Both the position numbers and the translations under genes were made by a program. A DNA stretch of 36,432 nucleotides from a virus, in IMG/VR virus record IMGVR_UViG_3300032235_000857, positions 1-36,432 of that record; one strand, 5' to 3'. Of the stretch, positions 16,220-22,023 are shown piece by piece. The notes beneath the pieces are model-generated. The model made no database searches. It was given only the letters and a program-made list of their open reading frames with translations, and was not told the origin of the DNA. Each line of letters starts with the position of its first letter. Within the stretch, counting starts at the first letter, position 1.

Positions 16220-17320
16220 GTGGCAACTAAAATCAGCAAGACTAAACAAAAAGAACAGCGTATTCGCAATTTCTTGAGTAACTATACTGTTCCTTTTGAA
16301 ATGGAAGATGCCGCTATTGATTTGCGTACTATGGCGCAAAATTATCAAAATGGTATTATTCCAAACAAAGATATTGGAGATGCCGTCAATGCAATTTTGG
16401 GACCTAGCGCCATTCCTCGTTGTAGTATTGATCCTCGTCAATTGGGTGTACCACAATTTGCGTGGGCACCCATGGATGATGTAGGCATTGACCCTCGCTT
16501 TCAGCGTGATGTGGCCCCAAATCACGTGCAAAAGATTGAAGCAGATTTTCAGGCTGATATGATTATTGTGCCCTGTGCTATTAAAGATCCTAAGACTGGC
16601 AAATATTTGCTGTGGGATGGGCATCACACCACGCGAGTCTGCGAACGTATGGGTTGGACTCATGTGCCTGTTTGGTACACTGAAGCAGACATCGACGACG
16701 AACTCAGTCTCCAAGAAGCAGAACGCATCCTTATCCTTAAAGCAGGACGCAGTTTTCTTACTATTAACAAAAAGAACAAACGGCCCGTGAGTAACTACGA
16801 TGCTCACATGATCAGTGTTGAATGCGGCGAGCCCGAAGCAGTTACGGTGCAGAGCATCGTAGACGCTAACACTTGTCAAGTTAAACGTGCTAGTACAAAA
16901 GCAGGTGACATCAGTCACATCGAACATTTGTACGGTGCCTATGATCTTGTGCAAGCTTCTAGCGGCATCAAAGGCATTTACCTTGCTCGTAGTTTGAAGT
17001 TTCATCGTGACACTTGGCCCAAAGAAGAAGTGCGCGGCATTATGATGTTGGCTATGGCTCGGCTGTATCAGCAAACAGAATTGCAAACTGGGCAGCTACT
17101 ATCCAATGAGTTTGATGTTGAATTTGGCAATATTCTTAAGAAGGTCTATGGACAAAGCGAAAAAGTTCATACTCGTATTAAGGAACAATTTGAAGATCAC
17201 TTTGGCAGTCTTGGTGCTCACCCTGTTGTGGTTACCAGTGGCTTGGTGCTAACTTATTTGAAACACAATAAGAAAGGTTTCAAACTTAGCCAGCCTGAAG
17301 CTACTTACCCTGTGAAATAA
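16220..17320 (+). CDS. ParB/Srx-like nuclease-domain protein
   Basis: 366 residues. IDPRFQRDVAPNHVQKI, FQADMIIVPCAIKD and YLLWDGHHTTRVCERMGWTHVPVW form the ParB N-terminal (ParB/sulfiredoxin) fold, where the WDGHHTT segment corresponds to the nucleotide-binding DGxHR motif. A helical C-terminal half follows and is not the standard ParB helix-turn-helix. The GTG start at 16220 is favoured over an upstream TTG because TGAGG lies 6-7 nt before it. Phage ParB-like proteins have various roles (partition, nuclease, modification); which one applies is unknown. Confidence 0.78.
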   Translation: MATKISKTKQKEQRIRNFLSNYTVPFEMEDAAIDLRTMAQNYQNGIIPNKDIGDAVNAILGPSAIPRCSIDPRQLGVPQFAWAPMDDVGIDPRFQRDVAPNHVQKIEADFQADMIIVPCAIKDPKTGKYLLWDGHHTTRVCERMGWTHVPVWYTEADIDDELSLQEAERILILKAGRSFLTINKKNKRPVSNYDAHMISVECGEPEAVTVQSIVDANTCQVKRASTKAGDISHIEHLYGAYDLVQASSGIKGIYLARSLKFHRDTWPKEEVRGIMMLAMARLYQQTELQTGQLLSNEFDVEFGNILKKVYGQSEKVHTRIKEQFEDHFGSLGAHPVVVTSGLVLTYLKHNKKGFKLSQPEATYPVK

Positions 17321-17321
17321 A

Positions 17322-17738
17322 ATGCGTCCCTATGTTCTTTATCTTCGCAAGTGCCCTGGGGTCAAAAACCCTAGGCACTTTAAGATTGGCATTGCTGCAT
17401 TAGACAAAGTTCGTACACGTCTTGCAGCATATCAGAATGCTGCGGGGCCAGTGTACACCGAAGAATTCATGCATATTTGGCTAGGTGAAGATATTGATGT
17501 TAAAGAAGCAGAAAAAAAGATTAAACTAAATTTTAAATCTCGAATCAGCAGCGCTGAAGCAGGACTAAGTGAATGGATCTGCGACATCAATAAGCAAGAA
17601 ATTCTTGACTTCATTGACGAATTGCGTACAGATTACTTTATTAAACTTCAAGACGGACCTGTCGAACTGCAACCATTAACTATGAATAATTGTGAAGACT
17701 TGCAAGAGTGGTACGACGAAAATTTTATAACGGAATAG
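17322..17738 (+). CDS. T5orf172/GIY-YIG-like protein
   Basis: 138 residues. YVLYLRKCPG then FKIGIAALDKVRTRLAAYQNA and EEFMHIW, later Ala-Glu-rich helix and LSEWIC, follow the T5orf172/MUG113 branch of GIY-YIG-like domains. The motif is relaxed (YVLYL and FKIG in place of GIY and YIG). The start is 1 nt after the upstream stop, so it is in an operon with the ParB-like gene. May be a nuclease or nucleic-acid-binding protein. Confidence 0.65.
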   Translation: MRPYVLYLRKCPGVKNPRHFKIGIAALDKVRTRLAAYQNAAGPVYTEEFMHIWLGEDIDVKEAEKKIKLNFKSRISSAEAGLSEWICDINKQEILDFIDELRTDYFIKLQDGPVELQPLTMNNCEDLQEWYDENFITE

Positions 17739-17779
17739 TCATAAAAAGTAGTACATTTTTAGGGCTTTTGAGACCTATT

Positions 17780-17801
17780 TTTGTTGTATTTTTACAACAA
17801 A
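17780..17801 (+). other. Inverted repeat TTTGTTGTA-TTTT-TACAACAAA
   Basis: Perfect 9 bp arms around TTTT, immediately upstream of a promoter. Identical in core to 31251-31272 and related to 3907-3924. Upstream at 17760-17777 a weak TAGG/CCTA hairpin with T run may be a decayed terminator. Confidence 0.75.
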
Positions 17802-17809
17802 TATTTTGG

Positions 17810-17838
17810 TTGACCAAAATTCCCGAATTTGCTATAAT
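17810..17838 (+). promoter_or_regulatory. sigma70-type promoter inside palindrome
   Basis: TTGACC (17810-17815), 17 bp, TATAAT (17833-17838) with an extended TG. The -35 box is the centre of a perfect palindrome ATTTTGGT-TG-ACCAAAAT (17803-17820). Confidence 0.78.
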
Positions 17839-17869
17839 AATGGCATAGTAAGCAACAAAGGAGCCAGAG

Positions 17870-18052
17870 ATGAACTTTACCCAAGCCCTTGAAATTGTAC
17901 AAGAAGTCCAAGCTAACAATCGTCTGCCCGGGCTGCTCGAAACGCTGGAGTTTATGGCTGTGCCCAGTAACCGTGAAGAACTCACAGGTCAAGAACTTCG
18001 TGCATATCGCGTGGTGTTCAACGAAATGGGCAAGCTCTTTGCCCCGGCTTGA
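17870..18052 (+). CDS. Small helical protein of unknown function
   Basis: 60 residues, MNFTQALEIVQEVQANNRLP onward, with a ribosome site (AGGAG) 7 nt before the ATG. Helical pattern with LLETLEFM and ELRAYRVVF. First of a run of small genes behind a palindromic promoter; no family recognised. Confidence 0.65.
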   Translation: MNFTQALEIVQEVQANNRLPGLLETLEFMAVPSNREELTGQELRAYRVVFNEMGKLFAPA

Positions 18053-18081
18053 TAACACCGCCCAACTTTAAAGGAACTCAA

Positions 18082-18237
18082 ATGCAATATCCCGAATATT
18101 TCACCGCTGACGATATCATGGAATTCGAGTACGAATATAACCGTCTGCGCGACATCCAAGAAGGTGTGGGTTTTTGGGCAATTAACGCAGAACTTCAAGT
18201 TGTTGCAAAAGAACAACAAGAACTTTTGGTTGACTGA
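18082..18237 (+). CDS. Very small acidic protein of unknown function
   Basis: 51 residues from ATG 18082 (MQYPEYFTADDIMEFEYEYN), with AAAGGA upstream. The stop codon overlaps the -35 box of the next promoter. Helical, acidic; unknown function. Confidence 0.6.
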   Translation: MQYPEYFTADDIMEFEYEYNRLRDIQEGVGFWAINAELQVVAKEQQELLVD

Positions 18238-18258
18238 AATTCCCAATTTTGCTATAAT
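18230..18258 (+). promoter_or_regulatory. sigma70-type promoter, same family
   Basis: TTGACT (18230-18235), 17 bp, TATAAT (18253-18258) with extended TG. The spacer (GAAATTCCCAATTTTGC) nearly matches those at 17810, 18759 and 31281. Confidence 0.78.
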
Positions 18259-18289
18259 AGTGGCATACAGTAACAAAACGGAGTAAGAA

Positions 18290-18574
18290 ATGACAGCAGT
18301 TTACACACAACTTTCCGAGCGTCAAAAACGTGAAATTCGCATGTATGGATGCACTGAAGCTAAAATGCGTGAGGCTGTAGAAGAAAGTATTACATTCCGT
18401 TTTTCGGGTCCGGCAATGATGGCCATGAGCCTGATGAGCGACTGCCAAGAAATGGTCAGCTACGGCCCCTACGATGGCGACACACTGGCTAACATTTTGG
18501 AAGATCAGCGCCAAACGCTGAACCGGGCCAAATGGATTCTGTCAACTTATTGCATGAACAAGGAGACTGCATAA
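18290..18574 (+). CDS. Small protein of unknown function
   Basis: 94 residues starting MTAVYTQLSERQKREIRMYG. Alternating helices; contains MMAMSLMSDCQEM. GGAG lies 9 nt before the start. Overlaps the next gene by 1 nt. Function unknown. Confidence 0.68.
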   Translation: MTAVYTQLSERQKREIRMYGCTEAKMREAVEESITFRFSGPAMMAMSLMSDCQEMVSYGPYDGDTLANILEDQRQTLNRAKWILSTYCMNKETA

Positions 18575-18750
18575 TGAGTAAAATGAGCGACCTTATCCTC
18601 GACATCCAAGGGATGTTGGAAGATGGTGTTCACCCTACATCAATTGCCAGACAACTTGAGGTGCCGTTGACTTGGGTGTATGATGCACTTGAGCAGATGG
18701 AACCCGATGAGGAAGAAACTTTTAGCCCATTCGAAACCTGCAATAGCTAA
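18574..18750 (+). CDS. Very small helix-turn-helix protein
   Basis: 58 residues from ATG 18574, chosen over an in-frame upstream codon because AAGGAG lies 9 nt before it. Residues about 18-40 (DGVHPTSIARQLEVPLTWVY) read as a helix-turn-helix of the kind that places a recognition helix in DNA, followed by an acidic tail (EQMEPDEEE). Possible small regulator of the nearby repeated promoters; that target is inferred. Confidence 0.68.
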   Translation: MSKMSDLILDIQGMLEDGVHPTSIARQLEVPLTWVYDALEQMEPDEEETFSPFETCNS

Positions 18751-18758
18751 GATTTCGA

Positions 18759-18787
18759 TTGACCAAAATTCCCAATTCTGCTATAAT
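18759..18787 (+). promoter_or_regulatory. sigma70-type promoter, same family
   Basis: TTGACC (18759-18764), 17 bp, TATAAT (18782-18787). Spacer closely matches the copies at 17810 and 31281. Confidence 0.77.
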
Positions 18788-18810
18788 TTAATTTTAAACA
18801 AGGAACTGCA

Positions 18811-18984
18811 ATGACTAACTCTTTCGTTACCCACCTCGGCGGCACTGTTACTTTTACTGCCACTGGTTTGATTCACCGGGCAGGTGCTGGCGCTTACAGT
18901 GGTCGACTGGCAGAGCTGAATCAGAATGCTGTGGTCACTGACCAGCCCAAGCGCGGTCGCGGTCGTCCTCGCAAAAATAAATAA
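18811..18984 (+). CDS. Very small AT-hook-type protein
   Basis: 57 residues from ATG 18811 to TAA 18982-18984, AAGGAA upstream. The C-terminus PKRGRGRPRKNK is a consensus AT-hook (Arg-Gly-Arg-Pro flanked by basic residues), which binds the minor groove of AT-rich DNA. The first 40 residues are Thr/Gly-rich. It is too short for most automatic gene callers. Likely a DNA-binding host- or phage-regulatory factor. Confidence 0.72.
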   Translation: MTNSFVTHLGGTVTFTATGLIHRAGAGAYSGRLAELNQNAVVTDQPKRGRGRPRKNK

Positions 18985-19017
18985 TTTCGTCGATAGTTTT
19001 ATTTCGAGATTACATAA

Positions 19018-19353
19018 ATGACTACTAGGTGCATGACTTGCGGTGGGCAAAATACTAGTTGGCGCTCATATTGCGCCACTTGTTATCAGACTCAAACCAT
19101 TACTAAACAAATGGAAGAAGCCGGGCGTCAAAGACAGCCTAGTCTTCCAACTGTTAACTATGGTGCTTATGGTAGCTATAGTAATTCAACACCAAGTCGA
19201 TTTTCTTGGCTGTTAGAAAATAATTTTGGATTAATTAGTCTATGGGCTTGGAAGTTTTATATGCTTTGGACTTTTGTCACTGGGGCTAATTTCACTACCA
19301 CAGACTTTGTTGCCGGATTGGTATTTTTTATTTGGGCCGCCAACGAACGCTAA
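19018..19353 (+). CDS. Zinc-ribbon plus membrane protein
   Basis: 111 residues. CMTCG and CATCY give a CxxC...CxxC zinc ribbon at residues 5-21, then a Pro/Ser/Tyr linker, and a hydrophobic C-terminal part (about 63-108, LISLWAWKFYMLWTFV, FVAGLVFFIWAA) able to span the membrane twice. Unknown role. No strong ribosome site; no promoter of the TTGAC type directly before it. Confidence 0.68.
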   Translation: MTTRCMTCGGQNTSWRSYCATCYQTQTITKQMEEAGRQRQPSLPTVNYGAYGSYSNSTPSRFSWLLENNFGLISLWAWKFYMLWTFVTGANFTTTDFVAGLVFFIWAANER

Positions 19354-19380
19354 TTTGGTAAATCAGAATTCATAATATGG

Positions 19381-19409
19381 TTGACATCAATTTCGTTTTC
19401 AACTATAAT
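19381..19409 (+). promoter_or_regulatory. sigma70-type promoter
   Basis: TTGACA (19381-19386), 17 bp, TATAAT (19404-19409), leader of about 60 nt before the gene at 19477. Confidence 0.77.
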
Positions 19410-19476
19410 TTGAATATGTTAGCAAATGGATGTTAACATTATTTTTCAACTAACTTGTTTTTTCTAGGAGTATTTT

Positions 19477-19812
19477 ATGTTTAAAGTTGCTGGTGTTTCC
19501 GTTCTCAAAGGTGAAGTCAAAGTTCGTTTTGCCAACGACATGACTCGTGTTAAAGTGTTGGCTAAGAATGGTCACACTGATATTGAACTGCTTGAGCTGC
19601 CCGAGGCCATGGACAAGCCTGCTGTGGTCACTTATCTCAAGTCCACTGCACTGTATCAAGACAGTCGCTTTACGGCTGCAATTGATGCCGCAGATTCTAA
19701 ATACAACAGTTCTGCAACTGTTAAAATCAGCAAGCCCAAGGCAGAGAAGCCTAGCATTGACGCTATCAAGGCTCGTGCTAAAACGGCTAAGTCTGAACCA
19801 GTGGCAGAGTAA
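19477..19812 (+). CDS. Small basic-tailed protein of unknown function
   Basis: 111 residues, AGGAG 9 nt before ATG. The N-terminal two-thirds looks like a small beta/alpha domain; the C-terminus (ISKPKAEKPSIDAIKARAKT) is Lys/Ala-rich. Own promoter and own terminator, so monocistronic and probably strongly expressed. Function unknown. Confidence 0.72.
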   Translation: MFKVAGVSVLKGEVKVRFANDMTRVKVLAKNGHTDIELLELPEAMDKPAVVTYLKSTALYQDSRFTAAIDAADSKYNSSATVKISKPKAEKPSIDAIKARAKTAKSEPVAE

Positions 19813-19832
19813 TTGCTGCAAGTGTGCATGAC

Positions 19833-19852
19833 AAGGCCCGCATGGGCCTTTT
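19833..19852 (+). terminator. Rho-independent terminator
   Basis: AAGGCCC (19833-19839), loop GCAT, GGGCCTT (19844-19850), then T residues. Confidence 0.83.
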
Positions 19853-19873
19853 CCGTTGAATAAATACGATAAA

Positions 19874-20017
19874 ATGGTAGTACTTAATTTAATTTTTTTG
19901 TTAGCAATAATCGGCATCATTGGTTTTTGGGCTTATTCGGTGGCCGTCTACGATTGGTCAAAGTTTGATGAAGACAGCAAAGATGATGACTTCCTAAAGC
20001 CATACGACGACAAGTAA
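19874..20017 (+). CDS. Very small membrane protein
   Basis: 47 residues from ATG 19874 to TAA 20017. Residues 1-24 form one hydrophobic span (LNLIFLLAIIGIIGFWAY) and the C-terminus is acidic (DEDSKDDDF). A TAAATA element lies 7 nt before the start. Co-transcribed with the following exported protein, 10 nt downstream. Confidence 0.62.
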   Translation: MVVLNLIFLLAIIGIIGFWAYSVAVYDWSKFDEDSKDDDFLKPYDDK

Positions 20018-20027
20018 GGAATAAATT

Positions 20028-20420
20028 ATGAAAAAAATTCTTGTAGGATTGTTACTTGCATCGAGTGCTGCCATGGCCCAAGATGTTTATGTAGTATCAG
20101 TACAGCCTAGATTTACTACAGTATATCAACAACAGTGTCAGATAGTCAGTGTACGCGAAGACAACAGTGGGGTCGGTACTGTTATTGGATTAATTGCAGG
20201 CGGTATTATTGGCAATCAAGTTGGCGGCGGAAGTGGTCGAGACATCGCCACAGTGATCGGTGCCGGAGTAGGAGCCAGTGTAGGTAACAGGATCGGACAA
20301 GATCAAATTTCCGGTGGTCAGCGACAAGTGTGCCAAAACGTGCCAATGACTGTTCAGAATGGTGAAACGGTGACATTTAACTATCGTGGTCGAGTATTCA
20401 CGCACATCTTTGGAAATTGA
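20028..20420 (+). CDS. Exported glycine-zipper protein (17 kDa antigen-like)
   Basis: 130 residues. Residues 1-17 are a signal peptide (MKKILVGLLLASSAAMAQ). The segment about 48-90 (TVIGLIAGGIIGNQVGGG and TVIGAGVGASVGNRIG) is a glycine zipper, as in the Rickettsia 17 kDa surface antigen family, which inserts in or lies on the outer membrane. No lipobox cysteine is seen. AAGGA precedes the ATG. Possible role in changing the infected cell surface. Confidence 0.83.
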   Translation: MKKILVGLLLASSAAMAQDVYVVSVQPRFTTVYQQQCQIVSVREDNSGVGTVIGLIAGGIIGNQVGGGSGRDIATVIGAGVGASVGNRIGQDQISGGQRQVCQNVPMTVQNGETVTFNYRGRVFTHIFGN

Positions 20421-20444
20421 TTAAATAAGTTTTAAGACTGTATG

Positions 20445-20498
20445 AAGTAGACAGAAAAGGATTCTGGACCCGGCTAGCATATGCCGGCAGGTCCACCA
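20445..20498 (+). ncRNA. ssrA: tmRNA, acceptor piece (permuted gene, comes first)
   Basis: CAGGTCC (20488-20494), discriminator A and CCA (20496-20498) form the 3' end. It pairs over 7 bp (one G-U) with GGGCCTG at the start of the coding piece (20561-20567). GAC (20467-20469) and ATTCT (20461-20465) pair with GTC and AGAGT after GATTCGACAGG of the coding piece, giving the H2 helix around one mismatch. CCGGC (20470-20474) and GCCGG (20483-20487) form the T stem; the 8 nt loop TAGCATAT is not the usual TTCRANY. The 5' end is approximate. This order (acceptor first) is the two-piece tmRNA of alpha- and betaproteobacterial and cyanobacterial lineages. Confidence 0.83.
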
Positions 20499-20505
20499 TA
20501 AGAGC

Positions 20506-20547
20506 ATAAATTTACTTTGGTATTCCGTATAAATTTACTTTGGTATT
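20506..20547 (+). repeat. 19 bp direct repeat in tmRNA intervening segment
   Basis: ATAAATTTACTTTGGTATT occurs at 20506-20524 and again at 20529-20547, period 23 bp. It lies between the acceptor and coding pieces, in the segment that processing should remove. Confidence 0.95.
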
Positions 20548-20560
20548 GTGTTTTTATGAT

Positions 20561-20800
20561 GGGCCTGAAAAGATTCGACAGGGTCAAGAGTACGGAAATG
20601 GACAGTCCGGCAATGTAGAAGCCGTTAGGGTTGGGGTCACCCGGCCGAAGACACAAAACTAGTAAATGCAAAAGCATCTACAAAAGGTAGCTTCAAGTTC
20701 AGCGGAAAAGGCGTAAAGCTAGCTTCTGCTCGTCGTGAGGCTATATTGGCCTAAGTAGCCAAACCCGGGGTTGGTAACCTTGTAACTCAATAACCTAATT
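20561..20800 (+). ncRNA. ssrA: tmRNA, coding piece
   Basis: Begins GGGCCTG at 20561 (pairs with the acceptor end), then the near-universal tmRNA sequence GATTCGACAGGG (20572-20583). A tag reading frame follows (20665-20754), with the hairpin GGCTA/TAGCC around its stop codon, like helix 5. No T-arm plus CCA appears downstream, only a terminator at 20801, which agrees with permuted order. tmRNA rescues stalled ribosomes together with SmpB; no smpB is seen here, so host SmpB must be used. The 3' end is approximate. Confidence 0.85.
20665..20754 (+). other. tmRNA tag reading frame (about 29 codons)
   Basis: Read as AAT (20665) or GCA (20668) to TAA at 20752-20754. The tag starts (N)AKASTKGSF and ends SARREAILA, 28-29 residues, compared with about 8-15 in most bacteria. 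The TAGTA just before it matches the usual TAGTC context, and the end is the small hydrophobic type read by proteases. Another frame, ending SSSAEKA at about 20715, is less likely because its stop is outside the helix 5 hairpin. Confidence 0.65.
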
Positions 20801-20820
20801 AGGACCTTCGGGTCCTTTTT
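20801..20820 (+). terminator. Rho-independent terminator of tmRNA
   Basis: AGGACC (20801-20806), loop TTCG, GGTCCT (20811-20816), then T residues to 20820. Confidence 0.87.
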
Positions 20821-20840
20821 ATTTGATCAAATATTTGGGA

Positions 20841-20869
20841 TTGTAATTTTTCTGTAATCTATTTGACCT
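20841..20869 (+). promoter_or_regulatory. PHO box-like repeats upstream of pstS
   Basis: TTGTAAT (20841-20847), 4 nt TTTT, CTGTAAT (20852-20858) is a 7-4-7 direct repeat with 11 bp pitch, close to the PhoB consensus CTGTCAT-N4-CTGTCAT. A weaker third unit TTGACCT (20863-20869) is in phase. From the end of the second unit to TAAATA (20870-20875) is exactly 11 nt, the usual place of a -10 element in Pho promoters. Confidence 0.75.
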
Positions 20870-20900
20870 TAAATATTACATAACTTTAGGAAAAATTTAT

Positions 20901-21908
20901 ATGAAAAAACTTATAGCATCTATTAGTGCATTACTAATTTCTGCATCTGCATTTAGTGCAGATATTACTGGGGCAGGAGCTACATTCCCATATCCAATCT
21001 ATGCCAAATGGGCTGAGGGGTATAAAAAGGCCACTGGTACAGGAATGAATTATCAATCAATTGGCAGTTCTGGTGGTATCAGACAAATCAATGCTAGAAC
21101 CGTAGACTTCGGCGCAACAGATGCTCCTGTGTCTGGTGAAAACTTAGACAAGCAAGGTCAAATTCAGTTTCCTGCTATCATTGGCGGAACTGTGCCTGTG
21201 ATTAACTTGGATGGTTTCAAACCTGGTGAACTACGCATCACTGGACCAGTTATGGCTGAAGTGTTCATGGGCACAATCTCTAAGTGGAATGATGCTAAAC
21301 TAGTGGCATTGAATCCAGGTAAGAACTTGCCTAATACAGAAATCACAGTGGTACACCGTGCCGATGGTTCGGGTACAACATTCAACTGGACTGACTACCT
21401 TGCCACTGTTAGTCCTGAATGGGCTACTCGTGTGGGGCGAGGCGCTGCTGTTAAATGGCCTGCTGCTAGTTCGGTGGGCGGCAAAGGCAACGAAGGTGTT
21501 GCTGCTAATGTCAACAGAATTAAAGGTTCAATTGGCTACGTAGAGTATGCTTATGTTAAAAAGAACAACATGGTATTCCTACAACTGCAAAACAAATCGG
21601 GTAAGTACGTCAGTCCAGACGATTTGACATTTGCTGCTGCGGCAGATGGTGCTGATTGGTTCAGTGTTCCTGGTATGGGACTTAGCATTGTGGATCAGCG
21701 TAATCCTAACGCATGGCCAGTGAGTTCAGCAAGTTTCATTATCATGTACAAAGAGCCAAAAAACAAAGCTGCCAGCGATGAAGTATTAAAATTCTTTGAT
21801 TGGGCATTTAAGAATGGTAAGAAGATGAGCGAAGAATTAGATTATGTACACTTGCCCACAGTGCTACAAGATCAGATTCGTCAGCGAGTCTGGAGTCAGA
21901 TTAAGTAA
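20901..21908 (+). CDS. pstS: Phosphate-binding protein PstS
   Basis: 335 residues. Signal peptide 1-19 ending SAFSA-D. Mature protein has the PstS hallmarks GAGATFPYPIYAKW, SIGSSGGIRQI, VDFGATDAPVSG and VVHRADGSGTTF, all residues that bind phosphate. It is the periplasmic subunit of the high-affinity phosphate importer PstSCAB; no pstC, pstA or pstB is here, so it would feed the host transporter. AGGAAAAATTTAT precedes the ATG. Own PHO box-like promoter and terminator. Phage pstS is known from marine cyanophages. Confidence 0.96.
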   Translation: MKKLIASISALLISASAFSADITGAGATFPYPIYAKWAEGYKKATGTGMNYQSIGSSGGIRQINARTVDFGATDAPVSGENLDKQGQIQFPAIIGGTVPVINLDGFKPGELRITGPVMAEVFMGTISKWNDAKLVALNPGKNLPNTEITVVHRADGSGTTFNWTDYLATVSPEWATRVGRGAAVKWPAASSVGGKGNEGVAANVNRIKGSIGYVEYAYVKKNNMVFLQLQNKSGKYVSPDDLTFAAAADGADWFSVPGMGLSIVDQRNPNAWPVSSASFIIMYKEPKNKAASDEVLKFFDWAFKNGKKMSEELDYVHLPTVLQDQIRQRVWSQIK

Positions 21909-21954
21909 TATACTCGCCGGGCTGACGGCGTATAATAGGATAAGTAGTCAGCAG

Positions 21955-21977
21955 TAGGAACTTAGGTTCCTATTTTT
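21955..21977 (+). terminator. Rho-independent terminator of pstS
   Basis: TAGGAAC (21955-21961), loop TTAG, GTTCCTA (21966-21972), then five T. Confidence 0.85.
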
Positions 21978-21983
21978 ACGACT

Positions 21984-22001
21984 GTGTAATCATACTGTAA
22001 T
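21984..22001 (+). promoter_or_regulatory. PHO box-like repeat upstream of plcP/agt
   Basis: GTGTAAT (21984-21990), 4 nt CATA, CTGTAAT (21995-22001), again a 7-4-7 direct repeat. TAAATA (22013-22018) starts 11 nt after its end, the same spacing as at pstS, and TAAATATTA is shared by both promoters. Confidence 0.75.
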
Positions 22002-22023
22002 CGAATATTATTTAAATATTAAT

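Noticed and set aside
16205-17086. Long minus-strand reading frame of 293 codons
   Set aside because: It lies opposite the ParB-like gene, has no promoter or ribosome site and shows no family pattern; a codon-bias shadow.
20445-20498. A tRNA gene ending in CCA before pstS
   Set aside because: There is no anticodon arm or D arm upstream; the acceptor strand pairs instead with the tmRNA coding piece.
20561-20820. Standard one-piece tmRNA
   Set aside because: No T-arm or CCA follows the tag region, only a terminator; the matching acceptor end lies upstream at 20488-20498.
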